Shown in pieces: positions 46,801-58,300 of a DNA stretch of 64,000 nt (positions within the stretch are counted from its first letter, which is position 1; each line of letters begins with the position of its first letter). The position numbers were made by a program, and so were the translations under genes. Origin of the DNA: Parus major (taxonomy: Eukaryota > Chordata > Aves > Passeriformes > Paridae); contig NC_031770.1 of assembly GCF_001522545.3 (NCBI RefSeq), positions 93,782,851 to 93,846,850 of the forward strand. Reading direction: 5' to 3'. The notes under the pieces were generated by a model. The model worked only from the letters and a program-made list of their open reading frames with translations, did no database searches and was not told the DNA's origin.

Positions 46801-49395
46801 TCTAGCATGAAAAGGTTAAACTCTGACACTGATATGCTTGTCTCCTACATTAAGGAGGCATGGAAAGAACGCTACTCTCTGAAATATCGCAGCTGTGTTT
46901 ATTTAGATTTATTTATATGAACTTTATTTAGAAGTGCATTTCTTTAGTTCAATTTAAATGAACTTACTTAATAAGCTTTTTGCCTTCATCTGACATCTCA
47001 CCGGAAGACTGTGCTCATGGGATACCATACACCAAAACCACTTTTTATTTCTTAAAAGACTTTCAGCTGCTAGCAGGGTGGCTCTGCACAGTGACACACA
47101 AAAAATGCATGGCCGTTTTCAGGGTTTAAGGTCATAATAGCAGCCTCCATAGCTGCATGTACACTGTCCAGAAGATGTGTTTTAGATTGCTGTAACTTGC
47201 CTGCAGCAGGACTCTCTGCAAATGCTGCATTCACTTCCTTCCCAGCACATGCTTCATAGTCTGTTACCACCCACTGCTCTTGGACAGCTCTGGCCTTTTT
47301 GTAGTAAGAAAATGCAGTCATTGAATACCTCTGAGTGTTTGCTTACCTAAGCAAACCCTTTTCCTGTGAGTGGTCCTAGTAATCTGTGCACTGAGGAAAA
47401 CAATTCACTCATTCTACCACCTCCTACCATTTTGTGATTTCCTCTGGTTTCCTCCAAGCACTTCTGTTATCTCATACTGTACACTCAACACAGATTAATC
47501 CTCTTTACCACTCTTCAAATGTCTCCTATCTCACATGCTGTCATAAGCAGTACCTCCAGAGGGAAATTCCTGTTAAATATCCTTCTGAGTAAGTAGCTGA
47601 GTGTGATAATGTTCCACAGGAAACTATGGGGAAAATATCAGATCTGGGACCTGAATTCCTGATCTGAGTAGATCTTCTAAGTTATCCAGGTGGTTGAAAG
47701 TGATTTTTTTTCCCTTTTGCTTTCCTGAGTATCTGCAGGGTACCGGAATACAAATCCCACTATTAGTATCCCAGGGGTACCATCTAGTCTTTCATCAAGA
47801 AATGATAGCTGGTGTATGACTTCTGTGAATTCAGCTGGAGGCTTTACAGTGCTTCTTGTAGTTTGTACTTCTTGGATAGCTGTGCTGAGAAAAGATTCTT
47901 TGGTGCAGGAATATAAAAGCGTGCTTAATCCAGGCATTCATCTAGGCCTTAGAACTGTGTAAAAAATTAATTATTGATAACTCTTGACATTTTAAACTAG
48001 AATATAATTCGATGTATGGGGACTGTGTCTTTTTCATCAGGGTTATCCACAAAGATTAAAAGATGAGCTTTTAAACTTTAATTGCTGTTGTTTCTGCTGC
48101 CAATAAAACAAAATCCCAGGAAGAACATAAGTTAAAATAATTTGAAAGAGAGCAATTTGAATTTTTACCAAAAAGATTCTATCAGATCATGGAGACAACT
48201 CCACTTTTTATGTTAAATTGTTCAGTACGTTGTAAGACTGGTATGCAAAAAAAGCATTATGATGAGTCATCGGAATGATTCATTCAGTCCCAGTTCTGGC
48301 TACAAGAAAATGTAGATAGCATGTATTTTAGTGTCAGCAGTAGTTTGGATAACAGGATACTTGATTTAAAAAAGAGTGATATAGAAACAAGGGGAGAAGA
48401 CAGCTTCAATGCCAATATATTATGTCATTTTTAGTTGAGTTTTCTAAGAAAGTGATGTATGTGGTCATGTATCCTGTACCTCTCAGCCTTCTTCTGTTCC
48501 CTCTTGTTCAGTAAATAGTGGTAAATAAAAACTTGTTTGTGTCTTTTTTACTGGAAATACTGTAATGTTTTAATCTGTAAAAGGAAAATGCTTATACTTA
48601 ATGGAAAAATAGAGATACAATATGAAGAGTAACCACAGAAATACATGAGCAGAAGAAAATTGGGCAAGATCTGCCCTTTGCAATTGTGTGCAATGTTTAA
48701 TTACACCAAAAGAAACAACCCCAACACTTCCCAAGCAGAGAAGCTCCTATAGCCCTGTGTTACTCTATTTTCATTTTAAAAGAATAGGGAAGAGCCCTCT
48801 GAAACTTTTGTGCTAAGCTTTTAGAAGCAGAGTATAACACACCTCTTGAATTTCCTTCAAATTCGGCCTTAAACATGAGAAAGTAGAAATTAGTTTAATA
48901 AAATTAAGGACCTGGATTTGTACAGTTTTGAGGAAGCGGGTATAAAGTGGACATATTAATTTATGGGAGACAGAAAAATCATTGCTGTCTGCTACAGACC
49001 TCAGTCCATATTTCATATTAAAAATACTAGAAATTTCTCCCTAGCATGTGTCAGAAGATGATGAGGTCTCTGACAAGGTCTTCGGTTGAGGTTAAGCTGA
49101 CTGAAAGGCATGTGGAGAGCTACTGGCTATGAAATGAGACATTGCTGGCCAGGACAGATAACTGTGGGAAGCTGGCCAAAGCTACAGAGAGCTGTGACTT
49201 TCCCTGGATTTCCCATCTGTATAAAGGGTTTATGTGAAAAATGACCATATTTCACAAGGAAATGAAGAGGGGTGTCAAGGACCTTCTCAGGGCCAGTCTC
49301 TTGCAAAGCCAGCAGCACGTGGGACATAGTATCACTTATGCCATATAAAGCATTCAGCTTGGGATATTCTATGATTCCATGATGCCCAAACACTG
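43851..49395. other. Unique AT-rich non-coding DNA
   Basis: No gene or repeat was recognised over 5.5 kb. A slightly GC-higher block at 46450-46720 and several 80-106-codon frames (for example 44815-45135 and 47070-47321 on the minus strand) carry no recognisable domain. Confidence 0.55.
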
Positions 49396-49618
49396 GAAAT
49401 AGTCTTTAAACATAAGAAAATATTCTTTTCCCATTAGAGAGGTTAGGCAATGGAACAGGTTGCCCCAATAGGTTGTGGTGTTTCTGTCCTTGAAATTCAA
49501 AACCCATCTGGATGTGGTCCTGGGCAGTCTGGCCTGGCTGACCCCACTCTTAGGCTGTTGGACCAGACCATCTCCAGAGGTGCCACAGAACCTCAGTGGT
49601 TATGTGGTTCTGTGGAAG
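49396..49618 (+). mobile_element. CR1 LINE 3' end
   Basis: Sense words 'ggcaatggaacaggttgccc', 'ttgaaattcaaaacccatct', 'tggatgtggtcctgggcag', 'ctgttggaccagaccatctc', 'cagaggtgcca' and a decayed tail 'tggttctgtg' match the last 220 bases of CR1. It is 5'-truncated. Confidence 0.87.
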
Positions 49619-51714
49619 ATTCTGAGCTGATTTGACACTTGTGTACCTGGCCACTTGACCTGCATGCTTAATCTCTACAAATGTCAGCTCACTTGTCTCA
49701 CACTTGGATGATGTATAATTTTAATGTAGTCTGAACATACATAAGAATATGTTTTCACTCGTTTAAACTACCATAAATACAGTTTGAAAAATCCAATATT
49801 GTCAACTGGATGGAGCAATCTTTAGCCAAGGGTACTGGAACATTTAATATTGCACAAATATTCCCACGTCAGACATAGGTTTTCCATATTTCTGATTTTT
49901 TCCCTTTCCTTGTGGCATATCAGGTGAAAGTAAATTTGTGACATTTTAATTTAACCCTTGGGAGGCCTCAGAAAAGATCTTCGGTCATTGTCAAAACATG
50001 GAATCAGTTTCACCAGTAGCTTTTAGCTGATGAACAGTACCCACTAGTTTTCTTCTCTTATATCATAAGGTATTTAATGTTCTCAGAGCTTTTGTGTTCA
50101 TTGGATGTATTTTCTTCATCTGATGTCTGAACAGAGTAAGGGCATATCATCTTTTCATGTTTTTGTACTTTCTGGCTCACCTTGGAACAGTTTTCCATAT
50201 GAGTTACTATAACCTGTGAGTTAGGTTAGAGGTGGGCTAGGAAAAGGTTGGAGGCTGCATTTTCATGTATAAGAGTGATGCAGATGACACTGGGGCCACA
50301 CAGAATTACCTGTGGTGGCAGCAGGTTCTTTTCTTTCTAGGCAACTGAGCAAAGCCTAGAATAAATGTCTTCTGTCCAATTTTCTTTTTGGTATATTTGG
50401 TTGGAAGCTGATGGCCTCAGGTTATAGAATTTTGGATTGTGAGAGGTTTCTGAGTGAATCTAGGAATGTGTAAGATACTCGGTCCTAATTCTTGAACAGT
50501 TCTTGGGATCTGAATTCTTCTTAGCCCAAAGCTTGCCTTATCATGTTTTTAAAGCAAGCTAAGGTGGTCATTGTAAAGCAATGCAGAGCTAAATTCAGTG
50601 ATGAAGTAAATGTTTGAGGAGCATCAGAACAGTTTGCTTTAGCTGGGGCATGTTGAAGTGCCTGATTTATCTTAACATATTTATTTGCTAATGTTTAAGG
50701 ATGGCAGTAGCAAATGAATTATTTGTAGCACAGCCTCTGCAATTTTAGACCATTAATCTTTCTTGCAATGTTTAGAGTGACAATAATTTGTCTGGATAAC
50801 TAATTCTCCATCTTCCCACACAAAATCAATTCTGCATTAAATGTAGATAAATAAAATATCTTTAACTTTTAATGGGAATTTTGGGAAAGTATGCTGAAGA
50901 TAAGGTTATTGTGTTATTTTTCTCCTCTTCAGACTAGGATAGCAGCAGTATTTTGAATCTCTGAGTTAGAATGTGTCCTAGGAGGCAGCTGGGTGCTCAC
51001 TGTGAGAAGCAAGATGGATTATGATGATCACATTTTGAAATAAAGACATACAACATAGCCACTGTGGGAAGTTATATCAAGTCCAGGTCCATTTCATGGC
51101 AGCAGCTTTTATTAGCAGGATCGTTATGATCTCAGCATTTTCAACTGAACTACAAAGGTTGGGAACTAGGAGGAAGCTATAACTGCACTTTGCAATTGCC
51201 TGGTCTTAGACCAGTCTCCTCTTTCATAGTGAATCTTTTGATATCAGCTCTCTCTCAAGCCTTTCTGCTCCCTTCCATCCACTCTAACTTTATAATTTGG
51301 CTATTTTCTTTTTTTTTTCTCATATTTTTATTAATGTTGGAGAAATTATAGCTATTTTAAGATGAAGATGAAAGCAACTGATCTAACAATCTCTACCAAT
51401 TTCTTTATGTAGCTCTTACAAGATGCTGCTCAAGGTAAGAACTGAATCTGCTGACTCATATAAGTGCAGCACTGCCTATTACTCTAGGTGCCAATTGTTA
51501 CAAATGGCACAACTCACCACTGTGGTCATAATCTGATAGAAATGCTCTCTAAGAGACAGCCACAGTAAAACAGACAGTCAAGTCCCTCACTAGAGAGCAA
51601 TCAGTAAACCTCACAGGGGCTTGGCATGGGAGGTTTACATCAGAGGTTTACAGTTTTTACACTGAATTTCCTGTCCTCTCCAATATCTCCTGCAAATCCA
51701 ATGACTACTCAGGG
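49619..51714. other. Unique non-coding DNA
   Basis: Nothing recognised. Confidence 0.55.
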
Positions 51715-51872
51715 AGATGTTCAAGAGTCATTGTCTCTGGAGCTATTCAAGAAGAAGCTGGATGTGGCACTTCGGGCCATGGTCTAGTTTACAGGGTGGT
51801 GATTGGTCAAAGACTGGACTTGATCCTGGAGGTTTTTGCAATCTAAATTATTATGTGATTTTGTGATTTTAG
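51715..51872 (+). mobile_element. CR1 LINE 3' end
   Basis: It shows 'gctattcaagaagaagctgg', 'atgtggcacttcgggccatg', 'gtctagtttacagggtggtg', 'gattggtcaaagactggact', 'tgatcctggaggt' and a tail of two degenerate octamers ('attatgtgattttgtgattt'). This is the CR1 subfamily with the 'gtggcacttagtgccatgg' word, different from the other tails in this window. It is 5'-truncated. Confidence 0.85.
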
Positions 51873-54058
51873 CTTTTAAGAGTTTATGAAGCAACACCTA
51901 CCTGAAATTCTATGAACATCTATAAAAAGAAGCCATTTTTAACTGCTGTAGATGACAAAGTTCCACTGCAGCAACAAGGCTAACAACTGATTGAGAAAAT
52001 GACATTTTGACATCTAAACACTATATACTTAGACAATTCCATGTCAAATATGGCTCTGGTAGTGGCACTTCAGAATTCAAATTAAGTAAGTATATGTTCT
52101 CAATTAGGGAACAGATTCAGAGAAACTGTCGCTCTGTTGTTTGCCATCCACCACCATGTCAAGAATGTGCCTGTGACACTGAGACAGCTCCATCAGAAAG
52201 CCTCCGAAAAGACAAGGTCCACCATCAGTGACTTAAGGAAAAAGACAGTGGAAAAGGGATATAAACTTCTTTATTAAGTCTGAGAATCCTATTTTTAAAC
52301 TGTATAATCTTCCTCATGTGGCATAAACTTGGAAGTATTCTTCAAGCACAGTGATGGATGTATTTGTCCAGACTGCTCAGAAGGCAGTTATCTTACTGTC
52401 CTTATTGGCCAATGCTGCAGCTTTTCTTAATGCCAAATAACAGAGTATTTATTGAAAAGCTGTTGATATTGAGCTCTACAAGCTATCTACAAGATATTGA
52501 GCTTAACCAGCTCAACAAGCAGGACAAGATGAAAATGGTGTTTGTGATTTATTAGCTGAAACCAACATACAAACCAACATAACAAAGAATGTAGCATGTA
52601 ACTATCATAAGACAAGTACTGCATTCATTTGCCATCACCAGACAATGACCTGTGTAGCTGACACCACTGTTTCAGTTACAAAGATTTACAAGTTTTAATA
52701 GAGTTCACACGTAGTATGTGTCAGATTAAAAGCCTGGCAAAAAGGTAATTGTGTGTTATTGTTGGCTGGAATACTGTCCTGTGTGTAAAGCACAGAGCTG
52801 GGACTGAGGCATTGTATTAACTTTCATTTTCTCTTATGTTCATCAAAATAGTTAAAGGCAGATTATTTACTCTCCTTGGACTTATTTCCTCATTTGTGAC
52901 ATAAGAAAAATTATGCTAATACTATCAGGAGTGACAGAAGGTTAAACTAACATTGCTGAACAAGATTGAATTGCAGTATGTAAATACAAAATGTTACTAT
53001 CATTCCACAAACAGAAAATCTTCTGGGTTATGAAATATTTTTGCATTTTCTTCTCTCTAACAACCTGACAACTTCATGACATTGTGAGAATTCTAAGGTC
53101 AAACCATACTCCTTTAGTCCCCAGTGACGAGGAGCTCAATGGGTACAGGCTGAAATTAAATGGATCATCATATTATGATCTTTTAAGAACTTTTATGGAA
53201 AAAGCCATTTCTAGAACTCCAAAGAATTTTAGAAAAAAAAATACCAGAAGCCTAGAAATAGTCTACTGATATAAAAGATATTCTTAGTCTTATTTTAAAA
53301 TCTTATATTTTAACATACTGATTCAGATGTAACCCCCTGCTCAGAAATTCTCTAGAGCTGTGAGATATATCAAATTAAAAATCAGTCTATACTCATGCTC
53401 AATATACAATATACAATGCTCATTCCCTGAGCATTTCTCATGTTGATCTGTATTAAAAAGTGGGCTTGTTGAAGCTAAAAGGCCTCCTTTGTTCTGGAAA
53501 GGGCAGCAATAAAATCATATGAAAACTTAATTTGGGAGTTAACCCATAAAAAATTAATTATCTGTTTAAAGCAAAGGATCTGGAATAGTCTCTAGAGATG
53601 TTCAGGTAGGTGGTTTATGCTCTCAGCTTATAAGCACATGGAACTTGACTGTTTAACTCATGGCGCTATCCTGTACCAGAAACAGGTATTGGATCAGCTG
53701 GATCCTTAGTCTGACCCAGTGCAGAAATTATTACAGTCTTATGGGCCTGAAGGTAAACTTGATTTTATTGCTGATGTTCATCTGTCCCAAACAATTCACC
53801 TTTCTTTACAAAAGAAAGATAATTCTTGTCTTTATCTCTTCAGGAATGACTATTAAACTCTAAGATACCATCACTTATTAGATTTTCTTCTGATTCAGGA
53901 AGAAACTGAACAAATTTGACCTGTGATTAATTGACTACTTGTGGGAGTCACCTGTGTTAATGCAAGTCACACGAAGTAAAGCCCCAGTGACAAAAGGCAG
54001 AAGGAAGAGCTTACCCCAAATGTATCTGGAGGCATGAGACAGACCAGCTCCCACTTAC
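51873..54058. other. Unique AT-rich non-coding DNA
   Basis: No gene or repeat recognised. Open frames here are under 75 codons. Confidence 0.55.
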
Positions 54059-54218
54059 CTTGTTGTTTGGGAATTTTAGCAGCCACAGTCCCTCTCTCTG
54101 GCCTGGAGAAAGCTGGTGTGGATGTCAGCAGTGCCCCCGTCAGCCACCCCTTGCATGGCACTACGGCCGTACCCACATTCCCCCCGGGACAGTCTGTGCC
54201 CAGCGTCTTCCACCCAGG
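54059..54218 (-). other. GC- and CpG-rich patch with a consensus splice donor, possible exon
   Basis: The patch has much higher GC than its flanks and at least four CpG in its distal half, in a window where CpG is scarce. On the minus strand it ends in AAG|GTAAGT (exon end at 54059, donor at 54053-54058), a textbook 5' splice site. A candidate acceptor 'attcag' would put the exon start at 54218, but its pyrimidine tract is poor. One minus-strand frame is open across the whole 160 bases without a recognisable domain. It could be a lncRNA exon, a coding exon of a gene I do not know, or a transposon fragment. Confidence 0.22.
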
Positions 54219-54954
54219 CTGAATCTATTAGAATTTTGACCACCAGGTGGCATAAAAACTATGTCAAATATCACAGAGGTGCTGCAGATACTATGATACA
54301 ATTACCTCCTTTTCAGAATATTCAAATACTTTGTGATCCTAGCTATCAACTTTGAATATTGTTTTAAAAGTAGCTCATGGATTATAAAATTCCTTAATTT
54401 GCAATGTATCCCATAAGGAAGAGTCTGTATGGGACACAAATTATTTCGTTTTCTAAATCACATTTTTTCATATTCTTATTCATGTTTTTTTATGTCAAAA
54501 GCAAATAACTGATAGAAAGGAAGTACTTATATTTATTTGCATAGAAACACATGAAACCATTCTTAAGAAGTAAGTTGAAAATCAACTATTATCCATTGTT
54601 GAAAACACGTTTTATGAAACAATCTCTAAGCTATAATGTAACTTCCAATGTAACAATAGAAATTTGTTCTATTGTAATGAAATCAGTTCCTATGTTCTTA
54701 CTACAGGAAAAGAAAATTACTTTTTGGCACAATAGAGATGTGTTATTGGCAAGAAAACAGACGGTCTGAGGTGGCAGACAAATTCTGCAATGAAAGTAAA
54801 GATTTTCCTACAGTGAGATTCTTGACAGAATTCCACATAGGTTTTTGGGATCTTTCCCACTTGGCTATCATGGGTGGGATGTATGTATTGAATAAAAATT
54901 CCTAAAACGACACATGTATAGTAGTTCATACTTCATTATATTATTTTACAAATT
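54219..54954. other. Unique AT-rich non-coding DNA
   Basis: Apart from the CTCF-like motif, nothing was recognised. Confidence 0.5.
54237..54255 (+). promoter_or_regulatory. CTCF-like binding motif
   Basis: The 19 bases tgaccaccaggtggcataa match the vertebrate CTCF core pattern (CCA-S-Y-AG-RKGGC) at 17 of 19 positions, including all the high-information ones. It lies 18 bases from the GC-rich patch. Motif match only; occupancy is unknown. Confidence 0.45.
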
Positions 54955-55375
54955 TCCTTAACTTTTGTTCTTTTTCCTTCTGCTTTCTTTATTCACTTCT
55001 TGAACCTCTCCTCTACGCTGCTGGAGTCCTCTTAGCTCCAATTTCATCATTATGACTACAGTTTTAAATTATGCCGCTGAAATGTCAGAAATTTTCTTTT
55101 TAATCAGCTTTTCTAGTTTGACTCTTATTTGGAGTCGTCTGTTTTCCCAACCTCGTTAACACTCTTTTCCTTCGATTTCTGTTTTAAGTTCCTTTCTCTT
55201 TTGTTTTCCAATATTAATTCTTATTTGTTTTAGAATCTTCTGTCATTTCTGCTCCAAGTTGTTTAATCGATTCAACTTCTGTCTTGACCTCCTATTTCTG
55301 TGTAACCAACAATTGAACTTAACACCTTCCCCTAGAATTCCCTCCTCCCCCTTTCTTCTTTGTCACCATTAAAAA
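54955..55375 (-). other. Strand-asymmetric pyrimidine tract, possible decayed coding remnant
   Basis: About 420 bases are strongly C+T on the plus strand, that is A- and G-rich on the minus strand, without being a simple repeat. On the minus strand, lysine- and glutamate-rich open segments of 15-40 codons follow one another in shifting frames. An old retrocopy or retroviral remnant would look like this, but purine-rich DNA gives such peptides by chance. No family was recognised. Confidence 0.25.
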
Positions 55376-58300
55376 TTTGTAACAGATTAGTTTAATCCAT
55401 CCATCATTCATGTCTGATACACTGCTGGATTAATGTAGAAAATGTAGTATGAAAATTGCTTACAACTTTGTAAGTGGAATGAACTGTTTTGAGGATGGCA
55501 CCTTCAGTCTTGAACAATAGTAGAAAAAAAATGATATATGGTTAAAGGTTTGCAATAGAAGATAAGGTGAAGTTAATCCAAATAAAGACAAAAAGTCATC
55601 CTGGGTAATATATATTGTCTATTTTCACTTTCAGGAAAATTCATTTGCAGACTTTTCTGTCTGCAAGAACCAAAATAATTGTTCTGAAGGCACGGAGGTC
55701 TCAGAGGGCACATGGCTCCTGTGAGACTCAAAAAGATTTAATGGCATCTCAGAAGCTCGTGAAGTGGCCAGGGTGCCTCACAGCAGTGACCATATCTCTA
55801 CTTTCCTTGCTTCCAATGGAGCATAGGGTGGGGCATGAAAGGGAAACAGAGTTCTTGCTGGTGCTCTCTAGTAAATCCAGGTGGAGATCCTTGAACTCAA
55901 TTCGCAAGCTCAAGATCAGGCATGTTAAATAGATCTTCTCTTCTGATGTGTTTCTCCCAAAAAGAGTTGCTCTACTCTAGTACTAACTGGAGTTCTGTAC
56001 TGATGGGAAAATTGTAGGTAGAAAATAAATTGAAATGAGCTGTAGCCTTTAAGAAGAGGCAGTAGAAGAAGGGAGCTGGCTAGAACTGCTCAAAAGATAG
56101 GATTGTAACAAGTCCCAGTACTGGTACACAGTGGGGTAGTGATTAGTTTCCTTTGACAAGAATAACACTTTAACGGCCCTAAAAGATACAGCACCACTGT
56201 TTTACACATCTCTCACACAAAACCAGCAGGAGCTGTTTCTTTCCCATCAGCTAACAAGACTATATTAGTTTGTTCCACAGAGTGCTTTCTCTTCCCATGG
56301 CCTATCTGATGCCAGAGGTCAAGAGCCCGGTGTTGGGCTTCTCACTTTCCCCAAAGTCAGATCATTTGCTGTTAGCATTGCAAAGCACTGCATACACCTA
56401 GGACATTGTAGAAATTATAATGTTGATTCATCAAGTGTCTAGAAACACACTCAGAAAGTGATTCTTCTTTTTATTTGCTTATTATTTTTATTTTATTAGA
56501 TCTTTGAGATCAATAAAAGCAAATGCTTAGTCAGAACTAAGCACACAAAAAAATGACAATAATTTCTTTCATATTCTAGGTGATGGAAAAAACCTCAGTG
56601 GGGAACTTGGGCACACTAAAGGGATAGCATCAGTTAAAACTGATTTTGTAAGACTTCAATTCAATATGCAGTTACATTTACATTAATCATGGATAACACT
56701 TTTCTCATGTATGTCACAGGATAAACAAGGGCGTATGAAAGTATTGCATCTGATAATCAGTCCTTCAGGTTTCATGTTTCCAGCACTACAAATATAAAAG
56801 AAATGGAAACTGAAGGTTGTGTGGTGTTGCAGGTAGTCTGCCATACTGTATTACGATGATGTCCAGGGCAGCTCTCTTCAGCTGACAGCAACAGTAGTGT
56901 TACAAATGGGCTCATGCTGGGAGCCTTAAGTCTGGCCTTGTGAGAAGCAGGAATCCTTTGTTATGTCAACATAAGCCAGCACTGAAACTGGAAGCTGTGG
57001 AAGTGTGCCAGGGCATGTTCACTCCACAGGAATTAACTCAAAGATAGGTTCAGCATCCTCAGAGCAGACCTGCACTGCTGCACATGCATCACTTAGAAAG
57101 TCAGAACTGCTACACAGTGAGCAGGTAAAGGGATAGCACTGCTTGCTGCTGGCTCAGGTGCCCTCAATTCTAGGGTATTCAAAGACTCTGAAGAGCTGTC
57201 CCTCATATTTGCTTTTGCCATATTTTATGCTTTAGGCAAATCTTTTACCCTAGTCTAACCCCAAAGTTTTTATGAGATAACCTGACCTTTAACTATTCCT
57301 GTTTTACAGCTATTAAATACCTATCATTTTCATTCAAAAGCAGTTAAAAGCACTTTAATAGTAGTTTGGTCAGTTATGTTTTCTCCTTTCATCTGGGTGG
57401 GTGATACATGTGGTAAAAGAAATGCCAGAATTTATAAACAAGTTTTGTCTCTTGATCTTAACAATGAAGAAAATGAGACACTTGAAGAGTTTGGAAGATA
57501 ATTGCTTCTTAGTACCTATTTTTCTCTGTGTGCAAGTCAATGTTCAGCACAAAAGATTTTAAGCATATTTTACATTTTTCCATGTGTGTTCACAAAGCCA
57601 TTCAACTGAGGGGTGAACTAGATGATGTAATATAATTTTGAGGTATTATAGCTTTGTGTAAGTGGACACTGCCCAGCTGAGCAGCTATAACTTACTGTTT
57701 CCTCTTCCAGGTTCATCTGTGGGCAGCTCACACCTTGAGACAGCTTAAGCTACTGCCTGCACCTCACAGGGATGGGTGTTTTGCTGCAATGACCCCTTTG
57801 CTGAAAAGGATCCTCAAAAGCAGCAACAGCAACAGCTTTGAGAACAGTGTCTGTTAATGACTGATGAAAGGGTGATCAGAGGGGTAATCAGAGAAGGATC
57901 TTCATTAAACACCCTTCTGCTCACTTAGATGGATGACATGGACTTCTCAAAATTGATGTCCCTGCTTACTCTAGATTTTTCCTTCTGGAAGAAAACTTAA
58001 TAAGACTAATAAGAAGATTTGTATTGTGTCCCTTGCATCTTTGTTTCAGCTGTTGATGGTCTATTTGAGAGCACCTTATAGCTGCTTTTCCCCCTACTCA
58101 AAATCATTTTGCAATAGGTCCTACACTTCAATGGCATGCTGCTTCTTTCATACTGTTAATTGTGTCCATTTACTTTCCAAGGAGGAATTCTTTCCATAGT
58201 CTCTACAAGCAGGTATTTTTATAGTATAAGGAGCTTTGCTTTCACTACTTAGAAGTGAATCCTTCTCATGGCTTTATATACCAAAATTTGAAACAAGCTG

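Noticed and set aside
47070..47321. 83-codon minus-strand frame rich in Ala and Glu
   Set aside because: It looked coding-like at first, but I could not tie it to any protein family, and no neighbouring exons or retroviral features were found.
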